In this document: piece after piece, positions 45,170 through 53,847 of the stretch
Position numbering within the stretch: the stretch's first letter is position 1
Layout: each line of letters begins with the position of its first letter
From: Amycolatopsis umgeniensis
GTDB taxonomy: Bacteria > Actinomycetota > Actinomycetes > Mycobacteriales > Pseudonocardiaceae
Direction of reading: 5' to 3'
Length of the DNA stretch: 64,000 bases
Assembly (NCBI RefSeq): GCF_014205155.1
Contig: NZ_JACHMX010000001.1
Location: 4,092,001 to 4,156,000 of the forward strand
The notes under the pieces: model-generated
What the model saw: the letters and a program-made list of their open reading frames with translations, nothing else
Told to the model about the DNA's origin: nothing
Databases searched by the model: none
Program-made: the position numbers and the translations under genes

Positions 45170-46396
45170 ATGGCCCGCATGACAAAGGCGACAGAAGTGA
45201 CCGGGGACCTCTCGCCGGGTGTCATCCCCCGCAGCCCGATCGCGAAAACGAGGCTGTTCTTCAAGCTCCACTGGCACCGCGGCGCGCCAGGACAGGCGAC
45301 GCCGGACTGGGTGCTGAACTTCTGCTACGGCATGTGGCTCGCCGCGTTCGCCTTCAAGCTGGTGGGCTCGTCCTGGGACATGTCGTGGCATTTCATGTGG
45401 CTACGGGACGACCTCGCCCCGCCGCATCTGATCAACACCGTCGGCACGGTGATCATCATGGTGCTCGTGGCGATCCACAGCTACACCGGGATGGGCGCGG
45501 ACAGGCGTTCGCTGCGGCTGATGCAGATCGGGCTCGTGGTGTTCCTCATCGCGGCGCCGCTGGACGTCATCAACCACCGCGTCAACGGTCTGGACCTGAC
45601 CGCGTGGAGCCCGTCGCACATGATGCTCTACATCGGAACGGGCATCATGCAGGCGGGCGTGATCATGGGCTGGCTGAAGTACGCCAAACCCGGCCGGATG
45701 CGCACCGGCGTCCTGATCGGACTGTGGGCGTTCTTCCTGGAGAACACGTTCTTCCCGAACGGCCAGCAGGAGTACGGCATCCTCGGGCTGCGCGCCTGGG
45801 AACGCGGCGCGCCCGAGGCCGAGCCCGAGCTGCTGAACTTCGCCGCCAACCAGATCGGGCATCCGGTCGACAGGGTGGCCGTCGAGTACTTCACGATGCC
45901 GATCGACGACTGGGTCTACCCGCTGTGGGGTATCGGCGTGATGGCGCTGATCTTCGCGCTCGCGCGGCACACGACCGGCTTCCGCTGGGCGGGGACGACG
46001 GTCGCCGCCGCCTACCTCGGCTACCGGCTGGTGATGTGGCCGCTGCTGCTCGGGATGGGGTTCCCGATCTCGGTCGTGCCGTTCTACCTGCTCGCCGTCG
46101 GCCTCGCCGTCGACCTGGCGTTCCGCATCGGCCGGGGTCATCCGGTGCTGACGGCGGGCGTCGGCGCGCTGCTGGTGACGGCGTTCGGCTACGGGATGCT
46201 GTGGGTGCAGTCGCAGTTCCGGCCGTGGATCCTCGGCGACGCGCATACGGAATCGGCGCCGCCGGTGGCGTACTGGACGGCCGCGGTCTGCCTGGCCGGG
46301 GTCGGCGTGCTGTGGGCCGCCGCCGGGCCGGGGACGCGGGCGGTGAACTCGCTGCTGGCGAAGCGTCGCGAGCGCACGGAGCTTCCGGCCGCCTGA
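45170..46396 (+). CDS. Polytopic membrane protein of unknown function
   Basis: This 408-residue protein has about ten hydrophobic segments. It is not a recognised transporter family. Conserved-looking polar residues lie near membrane edges: SSWDMSWHFMW, APPHLINTVG, DVINHRVNGLDLTAWSPSHM and FPNGQQEYGI. The repeated His and Asp in these loops suggest a metal site or a redox membrane enzyme. Start could be ATG 45170 or 45179. It lies 3 bp before the end of a convergent ATPase gene. No function should be assigned. Confidence 0.8.
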   Translation: MARMTKATEVTGDLSPGVIPRSPIAKTRLFFKLHWHRGAPGQATPDWVLNFCYGMWLAAFAFKLVGSSWDMSWHFMWLRDDLAPPHLINTVGTVIIMVLVAIHSYTGMGADRRSLRLMQIGLVVFLIAAPLDVINHRVNGLDLTAWSPSHMMLYIGTGIMQAGVIMGWLKYAKPGRMRTGVLIGLWAFFLENTFFPNGQQEYGILGLRAWERGAPEAEPELLNFAANQIGHPVDRVAVEYFTMPIDDWVYPLWGIGVMALIFALARHTTGFRWAGTTVAAAYLGYRLVMWPLLLGMGFPISVVPFYLLAVGLAVDLAFRIGRGHPVLTAGVGALLVTAFGYGMLWVQSQFRPWILGDAHTESAPPVAYWTAAVCLAGVGVLWAAAGPGTRAVNSLLAKRRERTELPAA

Positions 46397-46399
46397 GCC

Positions 46400-47674
46400 T
46401 CAAACCGATTCGTGTCCGGCCTGCCACAACGAAGCGAGCGGGAGCGCCATCAGCCGATCACCGAAGCTGATGGCGCCCTGGCGTCCGGTGTGGAGGACGA
46501 TTCCCTGCGTGAACTGATCTCCGAGAAGATCCCGTAGCTGAGCGAGTCCGCGGAAGTCCGCCAGGGTCACCGTGTCACGCGCCTTCGATTCGACGCCGAC
46601 GACCTGTCCGTCGTCCCGTTCCAAGACCACGTCGACCTCCGCACCACCGCTCACTCGCCAGTGATGCAGACGGACCTCTGCCGAGCTCCACGTCGCCTGT
46701 TTGGCGAGCTCGTTGACGATGAAGGTCTCGACGAGGGGGCCACGGCTCGGCGCCACGGGCTTCGCCAAGGATTCGGGGGACACGCCCAGCAGGGAAGCGG
46801 CGAGTCCCGTGTCGGTGAGGTGGAGCTTGGCGTGCTTCACCGCCCGGGACGTCAAGTTCCGTGACCACGCCGGAAGCCGGTGGACCAGGAACACCGCTTC
46901 GAGCAATTCGACGTACTTGTTCACCGTGGTGCGGTGGAGGCCGGTCCTGGTCGACGTGTTCACGCTGTTGTGCTCTTGTGCGGTGATGGAAGCCAGGTAG
47001 GCCAACAAGGCCGTCATGGCGCTGGGTTCGTTGACCCTGGACATCTCCCGGATGTCACGTTCCGCGATGGCTTGCACGTACGCGCGGAACCAGGCTTTGC
47101 GCGCACGCACACCTTCGAGGAGCGCGGGTTCGGGAAAGCCGCCTCGACAGATACGCGCGAAATAGTCCGTGCGATCGATGTTCGCGGGACCGAGATCGAG
47201 CAGGCGGCCGGGTTCGTCGAAAGCGACATCGATGAACCGCTCGAAGCGCCCCGCGAATTCACCCTGCGAAAACGGCCAAATGTCGACGACGACGCCTCGG
47301 CCGGCCAAGGATTCCGAGAGACTCGGCGTCGCCAGGAACCGAGTGGATCCAGCCAGGACGTAGCGTCCTGGCCTGCCTTCCGCGTCGACTTCCGCCTTGA
47401 TGGCTCTGATCAGCGGATCCCCCGCCCGTTGCACCTCGTCGATGAGCCTGGGTTCCGGACCGGTCCCGGCGAATCCGACCGGATCAGCCATGGCCGCCTG
47501 CAGAAGCTGCTCGTCGTCCAGATTGAAGGAAGTCCCACCGTGGCGCCGGTGCAGATGCCTGAGCATGGTCGTCTTACCGGCCTGACGAGGGCCGTTGAGG
47601 ATCACGACGCGGAAGTCCGCCAGGTACTCCTCGGCGACGGCGCAAGAGGCCCGCACCAGGTCCGATTCAGCCAT
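46400..47674 (-). CDS. AAA-type ATPase with DUF4143 domain
   Basis: This 424-residue protein has Walker A GPRQAGKTT (residues 28-36), a Walker B-like RLIDEVQRA and a C-terminal DUF4143 restriction-endonuclease-like domain (GGAEVDVVLERDDGQVVGVESKA). Such proteins are patchily distributed and often turn up in accessory DNA; the role is unknown. A winged-helix linker (TRTGLHRTTVNKYVELLEAV) is visible. The start is uncertain: ATG 47674 has GAGGAG very close (2-3 bp), while ATG 47704 is ten bases after AAGG. IS-end-like repeats lie just upstream. Confidence 0.85.
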   Translation of the reverse strand: MAESDLVRASCAVAEEYLADFRVVILNGPRQAGKTTMLRHLHRRHGGTSFNLDDEQLLQAAMADPVGFAGTGPEPRLIDEVQRAGDPLIRAIKAEVDAEGRPGRYVLAGSTRFLATPSLSESLAGRGVVVDIWPFSQGEFAGRFERFIDVAFDEPGRLLDLGPANIDRTDYFARICRGGFPEPALLEGVRARKAWFRAYVQAIAERDIREMSRVNEPSAMTALLAYLASITAQEHNSVNTSTRTGLHRTTVNKYVELLEAVFLVHRLPAWSRNLTSRAVKHAKLHLTDTGLAASLLGVSPESLAKPVAPSRGPLVETFIVNELAKQATWSSAEVRLHHWRVSGGAEVDVVLERDDGQVVGVESKARDTVTLADFRGLAQLRDLLGDQFTQGIVLHTGRQGAISFGDRLMALPLASLWQAGHESV

Positions 47675-47719
47675 AACTCCTCGAAATGCCAGTGGCGTGT
47701 ACATCTCACAGTACCTTCG

Positions 47720-47778
47720 ACCGACATTTCACGATCAGGTGAACCGACATTCCACAGTGCAAGTGACCGACATTTTGC
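47720..47778. repeat. Three direct repeats with 23-bp period, IS-end-like
   Basis: ACCGACATTTCAC (47720), ACCGACATTCCAC (47743) and ACCGACATTTTGC (47766) recur at exactly 23-bp spacing upstream of the DUF4143 ATPase. Multiple short repeats of this kind occur at the ends of IS21-family elements. No transposase gene is nearby, so this may be the remnant of an excised or decayed element. Confidence 0.55.
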
Positions 47779-47808
47779 TGATCTTGAAATGCCCTCGGGT
47801 CACGCCCA

Positions 47809-47869
47809 CGAGTACATGAAGGCCCGCTTCCTTGCGCTTGGCGCGGGGAAGCGGGCCTTCATGTACTCG
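47809..47869. repeat. Perfect 23-bp-arm palindrome, family A (copy 3), probable fbaA terminator
   Basis: Arms 47809-47831 (CGAGTACATGAAGGCCCGCT+TCC) and 47847-47869 are perfect reverse complements with a 15-base loop. The hairpin lies 12 bp after the fbaA stop on the minus strand. The sequence is related to the palindromes at 26375 and 29321 (GTAC..GAAGGCCC), but differs by paired changes. Confidence 0.8.
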
Positions 47870-47880
47870 GCAGGACGAGG

Positions 47881-48912
47881 TCAGGAGAGCTTGTTGCCCG
47901 CCGAACCCAGCGACTGAGCGGCCTCGACGATGCGCGCGGCCATGCCGGCCTCAGCGGCCTTCAGGTAGCTACGCGGGTCGTAGACCTTCTTGTTGCCGAC
48001 CTCGCCGTCGATCTTCAGGACGCCGTCGTAGTTCTTGAAGAAGTGCTCCGCGATGGGCCGGGTGAAGGCGTACTGCGTGTCGGTGTCGACGTTCATCTTC
48101 ACGACGCCGTAGGACACCGCCTCGCGGATCTCCTCGGGCAGCGAGCCCGAACCACCGTGGAAGACGAGCTCGAACGGCTTCGAACCGGCCGCGAGGCCGA
48201 GCTTCTTCGACGCCGCCTCCTGGCCGCCCTTGAGCACGTCCGGGCGCAGCTTCACGTTGCCGGGCTTGTAGACGCCGTGCACGTTGCCGAAGGTCGCGGC
48301 CAGCAGGTAGCGGCCGTTCTCGCCGGAACCGAGCGCGTCGATCGTCTTCAGGAAGTCGCCCTCGGCGGTGTACAGCTTCTCGTTGATCTCCGCCTCGACG
48401 CCGTCTTCCTCGCCGCCGACGACACCGATCTCGACCTCGAGGATGATGTTCGCGGCCGCGGCCTTGGCGAGCAGTTCCTGCGCGATCTCGAGGTTCTCGT
48501 CGAGGTCGATCGCGGAGCCGTCCCACATGTGGCTCTGGAACAGCGGGTGCTGGCCGTTCTTGACCCGCTCCGCCGAGATCTCGATCAGCGGGCGGACGAA
48601 GCCGTCGAGCTTGTCCTTCGGGCAGTGGTCGGTGTGCAGCGCGACGTTGACGTCGTACTTGGCGGCGACGACCTGGGCGAACTCGGCGAGCGCGACCGAA
48701 CCGGTCACCATGTCCTTGACCTTCTGGCCGGACGCGAACTCCGCGCCGCCGGTGGAGAACTGGATGATCCCGTCGCTCTCCGCCTCGGCGAACCCGCGGA
48801 TGGCGGCGTTCAGGGTCTCCGACGAGGTCACGTTGATGGCCGGGTAGGCGAATTCGTTCGCCTTCGCCCGGTCGAGCATCTCCGCGTAGACCTCGGGGGT
48901 GGCGATGGGCAT
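47881..48912 (-). CDS. fbaA: Class II fructose-bisphosphate aldolase
   Basis: This 343-residue zinc enzyme interconverts fructose 1,6-bisphosphate and two triose phosphates in glycolysis and gluconeogenesis. The zinc and catalytic motif HTDHC is at 93-97, with further ligands in VEIGVVGGEEDGVEAE and VFHGGSGS. The C-terminal FKNYDG region and the length match the E. coli FbaA-like class IIA. It is separate from other glycolytic genes. The DUF3151 gene nearby supports the conserved purA-fba neighbourhood. Confidence 0.96.
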   Translation of the reverse strand: MPIATPEVYAEMLDRAKANEFAYPAINVTSSETLNAAIRGFAEAESDGIIQFSTGGAEFASGQKVKDMVTGSVALAEFAQVVAAKYDVNVALHTDHCPKDKLDGFVRPLIEISAERVKNGQHPLFQSHMWDGSAIDLDENLEIAQELLAKAAAANIILEVEIGVVGGEEDGVEAEINEKLYTAEGDFLKTIDALGSGENGRYLLAATFGNVHGVYKPGNVKLRPDVLKGGQEAASKKLGLAAGSKPFELVFHGGSGSLPEEIREAVSYGVVKMNVDTDTQYAFTRPIAEHFFKNYDGVLKIDGEVGNKKVYDPRSYLKAAEAGMAARIVEAAQSLGSAGNKLS

Positions 48913-48995
48913 CGTTTACTCCTCCTCGAAGCAGGCTGGTGCACCTCTCGGCCGCATCGTACGAGGTCGGCCGGGAGGTGCCTACAGCCGTCGCG

Positions 48996-49817
48996 TCAGA
49001 GGAGGACGGCGGCGAGCGCGCGGTAGACCGGCAGGGGGTCCTGGTTCAGTACCTGGATGTTCACGTGGTCCGCCCCGGCTTCGACATGCGCGGTGACGCC
49101 ACGGGCGACCGTCTCGGCGTCACCGTGGACGGCCAGCAGGTCGACCAGCCTGTCGCTGCCCTCGCCGGTGAGGTCCTCGTCGGTGAAACCGAGTTTCCGC
49201 AGGGAGTTCGTGTAGTTGACGAGGCCGAGGTAGAACTTGACGGTGCCCCGGGCGATCTCGCGGGCCTTCGCCGGATCGGCCTCGAGGACGACCTTCTGCT
49301 CGGGCGCGAGCAGCGGTCCCTCGCCGAGGATCTCGCGCGCCTGACGCGTGTGCTCGGGCGTCATCAGGTACGGGTGGGCTCCCGCTGTGCGGTCTCCTGC
49401 GAGTTTGATCACCTTCGGGCCGAGAGCGGCGAGCGCGCGGCCTTCGACGGGCACCCCGGCCTCGTCGAGAGCGTCGAGGTACTCCACCAGGGCGGTGTAG
49501 GGCTTCTTGAACTCCGCGGTGTGCTCCCGGTGCCCGGCGCCGATGCCGAGCAGGAAGCGGCCCGGGTGCTTCGCTTCGATGCGCTTGTACGACTCGGCGA
49601 CCGTGGCCGCGTCGTCCTGCCAGATGTTGACGATGCCGGTGGCCACCTTGATCGTCTTCGTCGCATCGAGGAGTTCCTCCGCCTTCGTGAGGTCACCCGA
49701 AGGTGAGCCACCGAGCCAGATGGCGCCGTAGCCGAGTTCCTCCAGCTCGCGCGCGAGCTGGAGGGTGAACACACTTTCGTGCTGCCAGATGCCGATCCTG
49801 CCGAGTTCGATTCCCAT
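48996..49817 (-). CDS. LLM-class F420-dependent oxidoreductase
   Basis: This 273-residue TIM-barrel protein belongs to the luciferase-like superfamily, F420 type. Motifs include ELEELGYGAIWLGGSPSGD, the central KHPGRFLLGIGAGHREHT and the late GADHVNIQVLNQDPL. The ATG at 49817 (MGIELGRIGIW) fits the family start better than 49832. It is divergent from the aldo/keto reductase gene, 50 bp apart. The substrate is unknown. Confidence 0.87.
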   Translation of the reverse strand: MGIELGRIGIWQHESVFTLQLARELEELGYGAIWLGGSPSGDLTKAEELLDATKTIKVATGIVNIWQDDAATVAESYKRIEAKHPGRFLLGIGAGHREHTAEFKKPYTALVEYLDALDEAGVPVEGRALAALGPKVIKLAGDRTAGAHPYLMTPEHTRQAREILGEGPLLAPEQKVVLEADPAKAREIARGTVKFYLGLVNYTNSLRKLGFTDEDLTGEGSDRLVDLLAVHGDAETVARGVTAHVEAGADHVNIQVLNQDPLPVYRALAAVLL

Positions 49818-49867
49818 GTTCCGAGCCAACACCGACGCCCGCCGAAGTCTTCCCTTATGTTCGAGGT

Positions 49868-50779
49868 ATGGCGAAACTCGGGAATACCGACCTCGACGTC
49901 CACGGGATCAACCTCGGCGGGAACGTCTTCGGCTGGACCGCGGACGAGCGGCAGTCGTTCGCCGTCCTCGACGCCTACACGGCGGCGGGCGGCAACTTCA
50001 TCGACAGCGCCGACCTGTATTCCCAAGGCGGCTCCGAGACGATCATCGGCAACTGGCTGACCGAGCGCGGCAACCGTGACGACGTCGTCATCGCGACCAA
50101 GACCGGTATGTGGGACGAGCGCAAGGGGCTGTCCGCGGCGAACATCGCGGCCGCGGCCGAGGACTCGTTGCGACGGCTTCGGACAGACCACATCGACCTC
50201 TACTACGCGCACATCGACGACCCCGAGACCCCGATCGAGGAGACGCTGCGAGCCTTCGACGAGCTCGTGCGCGCGGGCAAGGTCCGCTACATCGCGGCGT
50301 CGAACTACTCCGCGGAACGACTGAGCGAAGCACTGTCCATTTCGGACAGGGAGGGGCTGGCGAAGTTCGTCGCGCTGCAGCCTCACTACAACCTCGTCGA
50401 GCGGGACTACGAACACGAACTGGCGCCGACGGTCGAGCGCGAAGGTCTGACCGTCCTGCCGTATTTCGCGCTGGCCAAGGGTTTCCTCGCCGGGAAGTAC
50501 CGCTCGAAGGACAACCTCGGCGACAGCCCGCGCGCCGCCCGAGCTTCGTCCTATTTGGACGAACGCGGCGAGCGCGTCCTCACGGCTCTCGACGAGATCG
50601 CGGCGGATCGCGGGGTCTCCGTCGCCGCGGTTTCACTGGCGTGGCTGTTCGCGCAGCCGACCGTCACCGCGCCCATCGCGAGCGCCCGCTCGGTCGAGCA
50701 GCTGAACGACCTCCTGCCCGCGGCCGAACTGGCCCTGACCGCCGAGGAGGTCGACGCGCTCACCGCCGCGTCGCGCTAG
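49868..50779 (+). CDS. Aldo/keto reductase
   Basis: This 303-residue NADPH-type oxidoreductase has the (beta/alpha)8 fold of the AKR superfamily. The catalytic tetrad segments are visible: FIDSADLYSQGGSE (Asp, Tyr), VVIATKTG (Lys) and DLYYAHIDD (His). The C-terminal cofactor segment is TVTAPIASARSVEQLND. It reduces aldehydes or ketones; the physiological substrate is unknown. A large palindrome follows its stop. Confidence 0.92.
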   Translation: MAKLGNTDLDVHGINLGGNVFGWTADERQSFAVLDAYTAAGGNFIDSADLYSQGGSETIIGNWLTERGNRDDVVIATKTGMWDERKGLSAANIAAAAEDSLRRLRTDHIDLYYAHIDDPETPIEETLRAFDELVRAGKVRYIAASNYSAERLSEALSISDREGLAKFVALQPHYNLVERDYEHELAPTVEREGLTVLPYFALAKGFLAGKYRSKDNLGDSPRAARASSYLDERGERVLTALDEIAADRGVSVAAVSLAWLFAQPTVTAPIASARSVEQLNDLLPAAELALTAEEVDALTAASR

Positions 50780-50785
50780 CCCTCC

Positions 50786-50850
50786 CGCATTTAGTCCTCT
50801 GGATGCGGTAGTTCGCACTGCCAACTACCGCATCCAGAGGACTAAATGCG
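50786..50850. repeat. Perfect 28-bp-arm palindrome, family C
   Basis: Arms 50786-50813 (CGCATTTAGTCCTCTGGATG+CGGTAGTT) and 50823-50850 are perfect reverse complements with a 9-base loop. It lies 7 bp after the aldo/keto reductase stop and should terminate that gene. The arms are far longer than a terminator needs and contain TTTAGTCCTCT, unusually A/T-rich for this DNA. Confidence 0.8.
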
Positions 50851-50853
50851 ACC

Positions 50854-50880
50854 TACTTGCGGGTAGCTTACTCCGGGTAG
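50854..50880. promoter_or_regulatory. Tandem TTACTYCGGGTAG-type motifs before the SDR operon
   Basis: TACTTGCGGGTAG (50854-50866) and TTACTCCGGGTAG (50868-50880) lie 47-73 bp upstream of the SDR start. A related TTACTTCGGGTAA occurs before the monooxygenase gene at 52324-52336. They look like half-palindromic sites of one regulator, probably TetR type. Confidence 0.5.
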
Positions 50881-50926
50881 GTTGGGGTACCGTCCGAAAC
50901 CCTCAGGGCTCGGACGAGGAGGCAAC

Positions 50927-51817
50927 GTGGCCAAGAACAGCGTGAACGGCAAGGTCGTCCTGATCACCGGCGCCGCGAGGGGCATCGGCGCGGGACTCGC
51001 CGAACGCCTGGCCGCGCAGGGCGCGAAGGTCGCCCTGGTCGGCATCGAAGCCAAGGAACAGCAGGCTGTCGCCGACAAGATCGGCGCGAGCGCCCACGCC
51101 TGGGAAGCCGACGTCACCAGCTGGGACGACCTCGAACGCGCCGCCGCCAGCGTCGTCGAGCACTTCGGCGGGATCGACATCGTCATCGCGAACGCCGGCA
51201 TCGCGACCTCCGGTTTCGTCCGGTCGGTCGATCCCGCCGCCTTCGAGAAGGTCATCGAGGTCGACCTGCTGGGCGTCTGGCGCACCTTCCGCGTCACCCT
51301 TCCGCATGTCATCGACCGCAAGGGCTACCTGCTCGCGATCTCGTCGCTGGCCGCGATCACCCACGCGCCCGGCATGGCGAACTACGCCGCCGCGAAGGCG
51401 GGCGTCGAGGCGTTCTCCAACAGCCTCCGCGCCGAAGTCGCCCACCTCGGCGTGAAGGTCGGCGTCGCGCATCCGACCTGGATCCGGACCGACCTCGTCG
51501 AAAGCGCCGACCAGCACCCGGTGTTCGGCAAGCTCCGCGCGGGCATGCCCGGCCTGCTCGGCAAGACGTACCCGCTGAAGGTCGCCCTCGACCTCCTCCA
51601 GGCCGGGGTCAACAAGCGCGCCCGCACCATCCACGTCCCGCGCTGGGTCGGCGGACTCAAGCTCATCCGGGCGTTCCTGCCGCCGATCATCGAGATCGGC
51701 TCCCGCGGCCGGATCAAGAAGGCCGACGCGGCCGCACTCGTGGACATCGAGCAGCGTGGCGCGTACGAATCTTCAGTGACCGGTCAAGCAGGCCGGGCCG
51801 CCACGAAGAAGGGCTGA
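50927..51817 (+). CDS. Short-chain dehydrogenase/reductase
   Basis: This 296-residue NAD(P)-dependent oxidoreductase is a classical SDR: cofactor motif GAARGIG at 15-21, NAGIATSG, a Ser in LLAISSLAA and the catalytic Tyr153/Lys157 pair in MANYAAAKAG. The GTG start has GGAGG five bases upstream. A C-terminal extension suits long-chain alcohols or ketones. It opens the five-gene oxidation operon with the Baeyer-Villiger-type enzyme. The likely reaction is interconversion of an alcohol and a ketone. Confidence 0.92.
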   Translation: MAKNSVNGKVVLITGAARGIGAGLAERLAAQGAKVALVGIEAKEQQAVADKIGASAHAWEADVTSWDDLERAAASVVEHFGGIDIVIANAGIATSGFVRSVDPAAFEKVIEVDLLGVWRTFRVTLPHVIDRKGYLLAISSLAAITHAPGMANYAAAKAGVEAFSNSLRAEVAHLGVKVGVAHPTWIRTDLVESADQHPVFGKLRAGMPGLLGKTYPLKVALDLLQAGVNKRARTIHVPRWVGGLKLIRAFLPPIIEIGSRGRIKKADAAALVDIEQRGAYESSVTGQAGRAATKKG

Positions 51818-51821
51818 CCGA

Positions 51822-52295
51822 ATGTCCCGTCGCGACCAGATCCGCATGACACCCGACGAACTCGCCGCGTACCTCGACGAGCAGAAGGTCATCAACGTCG
51901 CGACGATCGGGCCCAACGGCCGCCCGCATCTGGCCCCGCTCTGGTACTACCCGCACGAGTCGGGCGTCGCGACCTGGACCTACGGCTCGTCGCAGAAGGC
52001 GAAGAACCTCGAGCGGGACCCGCGCGCCACCGTGCTCATCGAGGACGGCGAAAGCTACGACAAGCTCCGCGGGATCTCACTGGAAGCCGACGTCGAGATC
52101 ATCACCGATACCGCCGTGGTCACCCAGATGGGTATCAAGCTCATGCAGCGCTACGCGGGTGCGAAGCCGGGCGACCCGGTGCCCGACGAGCTCGCCGCGT
52201 TCATCGGCAAGCAGGCCCCGAAGCGAATCGGGCTGATCTTCACGCCGACCAAGATCGTGAGCTGGAACCACGGGAAGCTCGGCGGTACGTACTGA
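51822..52295 (+). CDS. PPOX-fold (pyridoxamine oxidase-like) flavin/F420-binding protein
   Basis: This 157-residue split-barrel protein binds FMN, F420 or heme in its family. Motifs are INVATIGPNGRPHLAPLWYY, SQKAKNLERDPRATVLIEDG and a C-terminal PTKIVSWNHGKLGGTY. It lies 4 bp after the SDR gene and 82 bp before the monooxygenase gene. Actinobacterial members often use F420H2 to reduce conjugated substrates. The role in this operon is unclear. Confidence 0.87.
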   Translation: MSRRDQIRMTPDELAAYLDEQKVINVATIGPNGRPHLAPLWYYPHESGVATWTYGSSQKAKNLERDPRATVLIEDGESYDKLRGISLEADVEIITDTAVVTQMGIKLMQRYAGAKPGDPVPDELAAFIGKQAPKRIGLIFTPTKIVSWNHGKLGGTY

Positions 52296-52313
52296 CAGGT
52301 AGGTAGTACTAGC

Positions 52314-52336
52314 AAGTAACTGTTACTTCGGGTAAC
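52314..52336. promoter_or_regulatory. Palindrome AAGTAAC-T-GTTACTT plus CGGGTAAC before the monooxygenase
   Basis: AAGTAAC (52314-52320) and GTTACTT (52322-52328) form a perfect odd palindrome. CGGGTAAC follows directly, giving a third half-site and the shared TTACTTCGGGTAA sequence. It lies about 42-64 bp upstream of the monooxygenase ATG and suggests an internal promoter with its own operator. Confidence 0.55.
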
Positions 52337-52377
52337 GTCATCTGCGCCGGAAAGCCTCGACGTGGAGGGCACAGCAG

Positions 52378-53847
52378 ATGACCGAGCGATTCAAGGTCGT
52401 GATCGTGGGCACCGGATTCTCCGGGCTCGGCCAGGCCATCCAGCTCGAAAAGGCCGAGATCACCGACTACGTGATCCTGGAGAAGGCGGACGAAGTCGGC
52501 GGTACGTGGCGCGACAACTCGTACCCCGGCTGCGCCTGCGACGTGCAGTCCCACATGTACTCGTTCTCGTACGAGCAGAACCCGGACTGGTCGCGGTCGT
52601 TCTCGCCCGCCCCGGAGATCTTCCAGTACCTCAAGGACGTCACCGACAAGTACCGGCTGCGGCGCAAGATCCGGTTCGGCGTCGAACTCACCGGCGCCGA
52701 CTGGGACGACACCGCGCGGCTCTGGCGCGTGCACACGAAGTCGGGTGAGTTCGAAGCCCAGTTCGTCGTCTCGGGCGTCGGCGGCCTGCACATCCCGCAG
52801 GTCCCCAAGCTGCCCGGGATCGAGAAGTTCAAGGGCCAGACCTGGCATTCCGCGCAGTGGAACCACGAATACGACCTGCGCGGCAAGAAGGTCGCCGTGG
52901 TCGGCACCGGTGCCAGCGCGGTCCAGTTCGTCCCGCGGATCGCCCCGGACGTCGACGAGCTGACGCTGTTCCAGCGCACGCCGCCGTGGATCATGCCGAA
53001 GCCCGACCACGCCATGCCGGGCTGGGCCAAGACCGCGTTCCGCCGGATTCCCGGTGTGCAACGGCTTTACCGCAACGCGCTCTACTGGTTCCTCGAAGTG
53101 CGCGCCGTCGGCTTCAACGGCCACCCCGCGATCATGAAGGCGGGCGAGGTGATCGCGAAGCGCCACATCGGCAAGGGGATCAAGAATCCCCGGCTGCGCA
53201 AGAAGGTCACGCCGGACTACACCATGGGCTGCAAGCGGGTGCTGATCTCCAACGACTACTACCCGGCGATCGACCGGTCCAATGTGGACGTCAACACCGA
53301 CGGCGTGCGCGAGGTCAAGGCGCACAGTGTCGTCGACGGGAACGGCGTCGAGCACGAGGTCGACGCGATCATCTACGGCACCGGCTTCAAGGTCACGGAT
53401 GCCTTGGAATACCTGGACATCACCGGGATCGGCGGTCGCGACCTCGCCAAGGAATGGGCCGCCGAGGGGATGCACACGCACAAGGGCATCAGCGTCTCCG
53501 GCTTCCCGAACCTGTTCTTCCTCCTCGGCCCGAACACCGCGCTGGGCCACAACTCCGTGGTGTTCATGATCGAATCGCAGGCGCGCTACGTCGTCGACGC
53601 GATCAAGCTCGCCGGCTCGCGGGGCGCCGCCGCGCTCGACGTCCGCGCCGGTGTCCAGGAGAAGTTCCAGCGCGGGATCCAGGACAGGCTCGTCAAGGGT
53701 GTGTGGACCCAGGGCGGCTGCAAGAGCTGGTACCTCGACGCGAAGGGCGTCAACCGCACGATCTGGCCGGGGTTCACCTGGCGTTACTGGCTCGAAACCC
53801 GCAAGGTCGACCCGGCCGACTACGAACTCAGCGGGCGGGCGTCATGA
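52378..53847 (+). CDS. Flavin-containing monooxygenase, Baeyer-Villiger type
   Basis: This 489-residue enzyme has two Rossmann motifs: GTGFSG (11-16) for FAD and GTGASA (near 178) for NADPH. Between them lies the Baeyer-Villiger fingerprint FKGQTWHSAQW at 151-161 (FxGxxxHxxxW). Such enzymes turn ketones into esters or oxidise sulfur and nitrogen. It starts ATG after a short gap and overlaps the next gene by 4 bp. With the SDR it can form an alcohol-ketone-ester route. The relation to EthA/MymA of mycobacteria is by family, not proven orthology. Confidence 0.93.
   Translation: MTERFKVVIVGTGFSGLGQAIQLEKAEITDYVILEKADEVGGTWRDNSYPGCACDVQSHMYSFSYEQNPDWSRSFSPAPEIFQYLKDVTDKYRLRRKIRFGVELTGADWDDTARLWRVHTKSGEFEAQFVVSGVGGLHIPQVPKLPGIEKFKGQTWHSAQWNHEYDLRGKKVAVVGTGASAVQFVPRIAPDVDELTLFQRTPPWIMPKPDHAMPGWAKTAFRRIPGVQRLYRNALYWFLEVRAVGFNGHPAIMKAGEVIAKRHIGKGIKNPRLRKKVTPDYTMGCKRVLISNDYYPAIDRSNVDVNTDGVREVKAHSVVDGNGVEHEVDAIIYGTGFKVTDALEYLDITGIGGRDLAKEWAAEGMHTHKGISVSGFPNLFFLLGPNTALGHNSVVFMIESQARYVVDAIKLAGSRGAAALDVRAGVQEKFQRGIQDRLVKGVWTQGGCKSWYLDAKGVNRTIWPGFTWRYWLETRKVDPADYELSGRAS

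Noticed and set aside
46400..47880. Complete insertion sequence
   Set aside because: The gene is a DUF4143 ATPase, not a transposase, and only one side shows IS-like repeats.
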